A stretch of 5,330 bases of DNA from Ignavibacteriales bacterium (lineage in GTDB: Bacteria; Bacteroidota; Ignavibacteria; Ignavibacteriales; Melioribacteraceae). The translations under genes were made by a program, and so were the position numbers. The stretch lies in NCBI GenBank assembly GCA_027080245.1, contig JALWSN010000332.1, forward strand, positions 1-5,330, in the 5' to 3' direction. The notes below the pieces were generated by a model, which was given only the letters and a program-made list of their open reading frames with translations, was not told the DNA's origin and did no database searches. Shown here piece by piece: positions 5,058 to 5,330 of the stretch (position 1 is the stretch's first letter; every line of letters starts with the position of its first letter).

Positions 5058-5330
5058 ATGAAGGGATTATCCGGAATTAAAACCGACTGTAGATTTTTTA
5101 AAGGCGAAATTCCTTGCAAACAACACAAAGAATTTGGCGTTCGCTGCGTTGAGGAAGACGGAAGCGCTTGCAAATATTATTCGCCTTTTAATAAGCGTAT
5201 TTTAATAATAAAATTAGGGGCTATCGGTGACGTAATACGCACAACCCCTTTATTTACAAGGCTAAAGCAAGCCTACCCCGGTGCTAAATTTTACTGGCTT
5301 ACTCGAACGCCCGAAGTTGTGCCGCAAGAG
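5058..5330 (+). CDS. Family 9 (heptosyltransferase-like) glycosyltransferase with Cys-rich N-terminus, 3' end outside window
   Basis: The frame from the ATG at 5058 runs open to the window end (91 codons). Residues 48-80 contain the hallmark N-terminus of GT9 enzymes: ILIIKLGAIGDVIRTTPL (48-65), then FTRLKQAYPGAKFYWLT (66-82), matching the first beta-alpha unit of the ADP-heptose:LPS heptosyltransferase fold, where the Gly-Asp segment lies near the active site. Before it come about 47 extra residues holding Cys 11, 20, 30 and 38 and His 23 (C-X8-C-X2-H-X6-C-X7-C), with CRFFKGEIPCKQHKEFGVRC as the core. Classical WaaC/WaaF proteins begin directly at the LGAIGD unit, so this is an added segment, possibly binding zinc or an iron-sulfur cluster (inference). 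The ATG at 5054 is in another frame and stops after eight codons. The start lies 7 bases after the GT2 stop, without a clear Shine-Dalgarno, so the genes are probably one operon. The likely role is sugar addition to LPS core or another surface glycan. Confidence 0.85.
   Translation, partial: MKGLSGIKTDCRFFKGEIPCKQHKEFGVRCVEEDGSACKYYSPFNKRILIIKLGAIGDVIRTTPLFTRLKQAYPGAKFYWLTRTPEVVPQE

Noticed and set aside
4985..5173. Antisense frame spanning the end of GT2 and the start of GT9
   Set aside because: It covers the junction of two strongly supported + strand genes, and its product has no recognisable feature.
1..5330. Possible defence system, mobile element, CRISPR array or toxin-antitoxin pair
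   Set aside because: No transposase, recombinase, nuclease, direct-repeat/spacer pattern, terminal inverted repeats or small paired genes were seen; all recognised genes are metabolic or envelope-related.

Overview
The window is a compact, single-strand stretch of a bacterial chromosome. Six genes, two of them cut by the window ends, all read on the + strand. AT-rich codon use, mostly absent Shine-Dalgarno sequences, secreted proteins with short signal peptides and the particular protein families suggest the Bacteroidota/Chlorobiota/Ignavibacteriota group. An Ignavibacteria-like organism is my best guess, from protein flavour only; no marker gene is present to confirm it.

Layout: (1) positions 1-264 hold the C-terminal end of an unrecognised, strongly helical protein. 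(2) Two bases later begins a secreted DUF1343 / NamZ-type protein (267-1502), the family that includes exo-beta-N-acetylmuramidases of peptidoglycan recycling. (3) About 307 bases follow without a convincing gene (1503-1809). They hold a possible Shine-Dalgarno-led pair of tiny overlapping reading frames, then a very AT-rich stretch with a 12-bp palindrome, 14-bp-period degenerate repeats and a larger AT palindrome. (4) An L-asparaginase-family amidohydrolase (1810-2781) is followed 18 bases later by a secreted calcineurin-like metallophosphoesterase (2800-3936). (5) After a 97-base AT-rich gap, a family 2 glycosyltransferase with two C-terminal membrane helices (4034-5050) is followed 7 bases later by the start of a family 9 (heptosyltransferase-like) glycosyltransferase (5058 to the window end) with a Cys-rich N-terminal segment.

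The genes probably form three transcription units: ORF1-namZ, asparaginase-phosphoesterase, and GT2-GT9. The common theme is the cell envelope: peptidoglycan turnover, an exported phosphoesterase, lipid-linked sugar transfer and surface-glycan assembly. The asparaginase is a probable cytoplasmic metabolic enzyme. I see no mobile element, CRISPR array, tRNA or rRNA, and no convincing undescribed multi-gene system. The most interesting points are the Cys-rich N-terminus of the GT9 protein, the variant motifs in the NamZ-like, asparaginase and phosphoesterase proteins, and the structured 1503-1809 gap.
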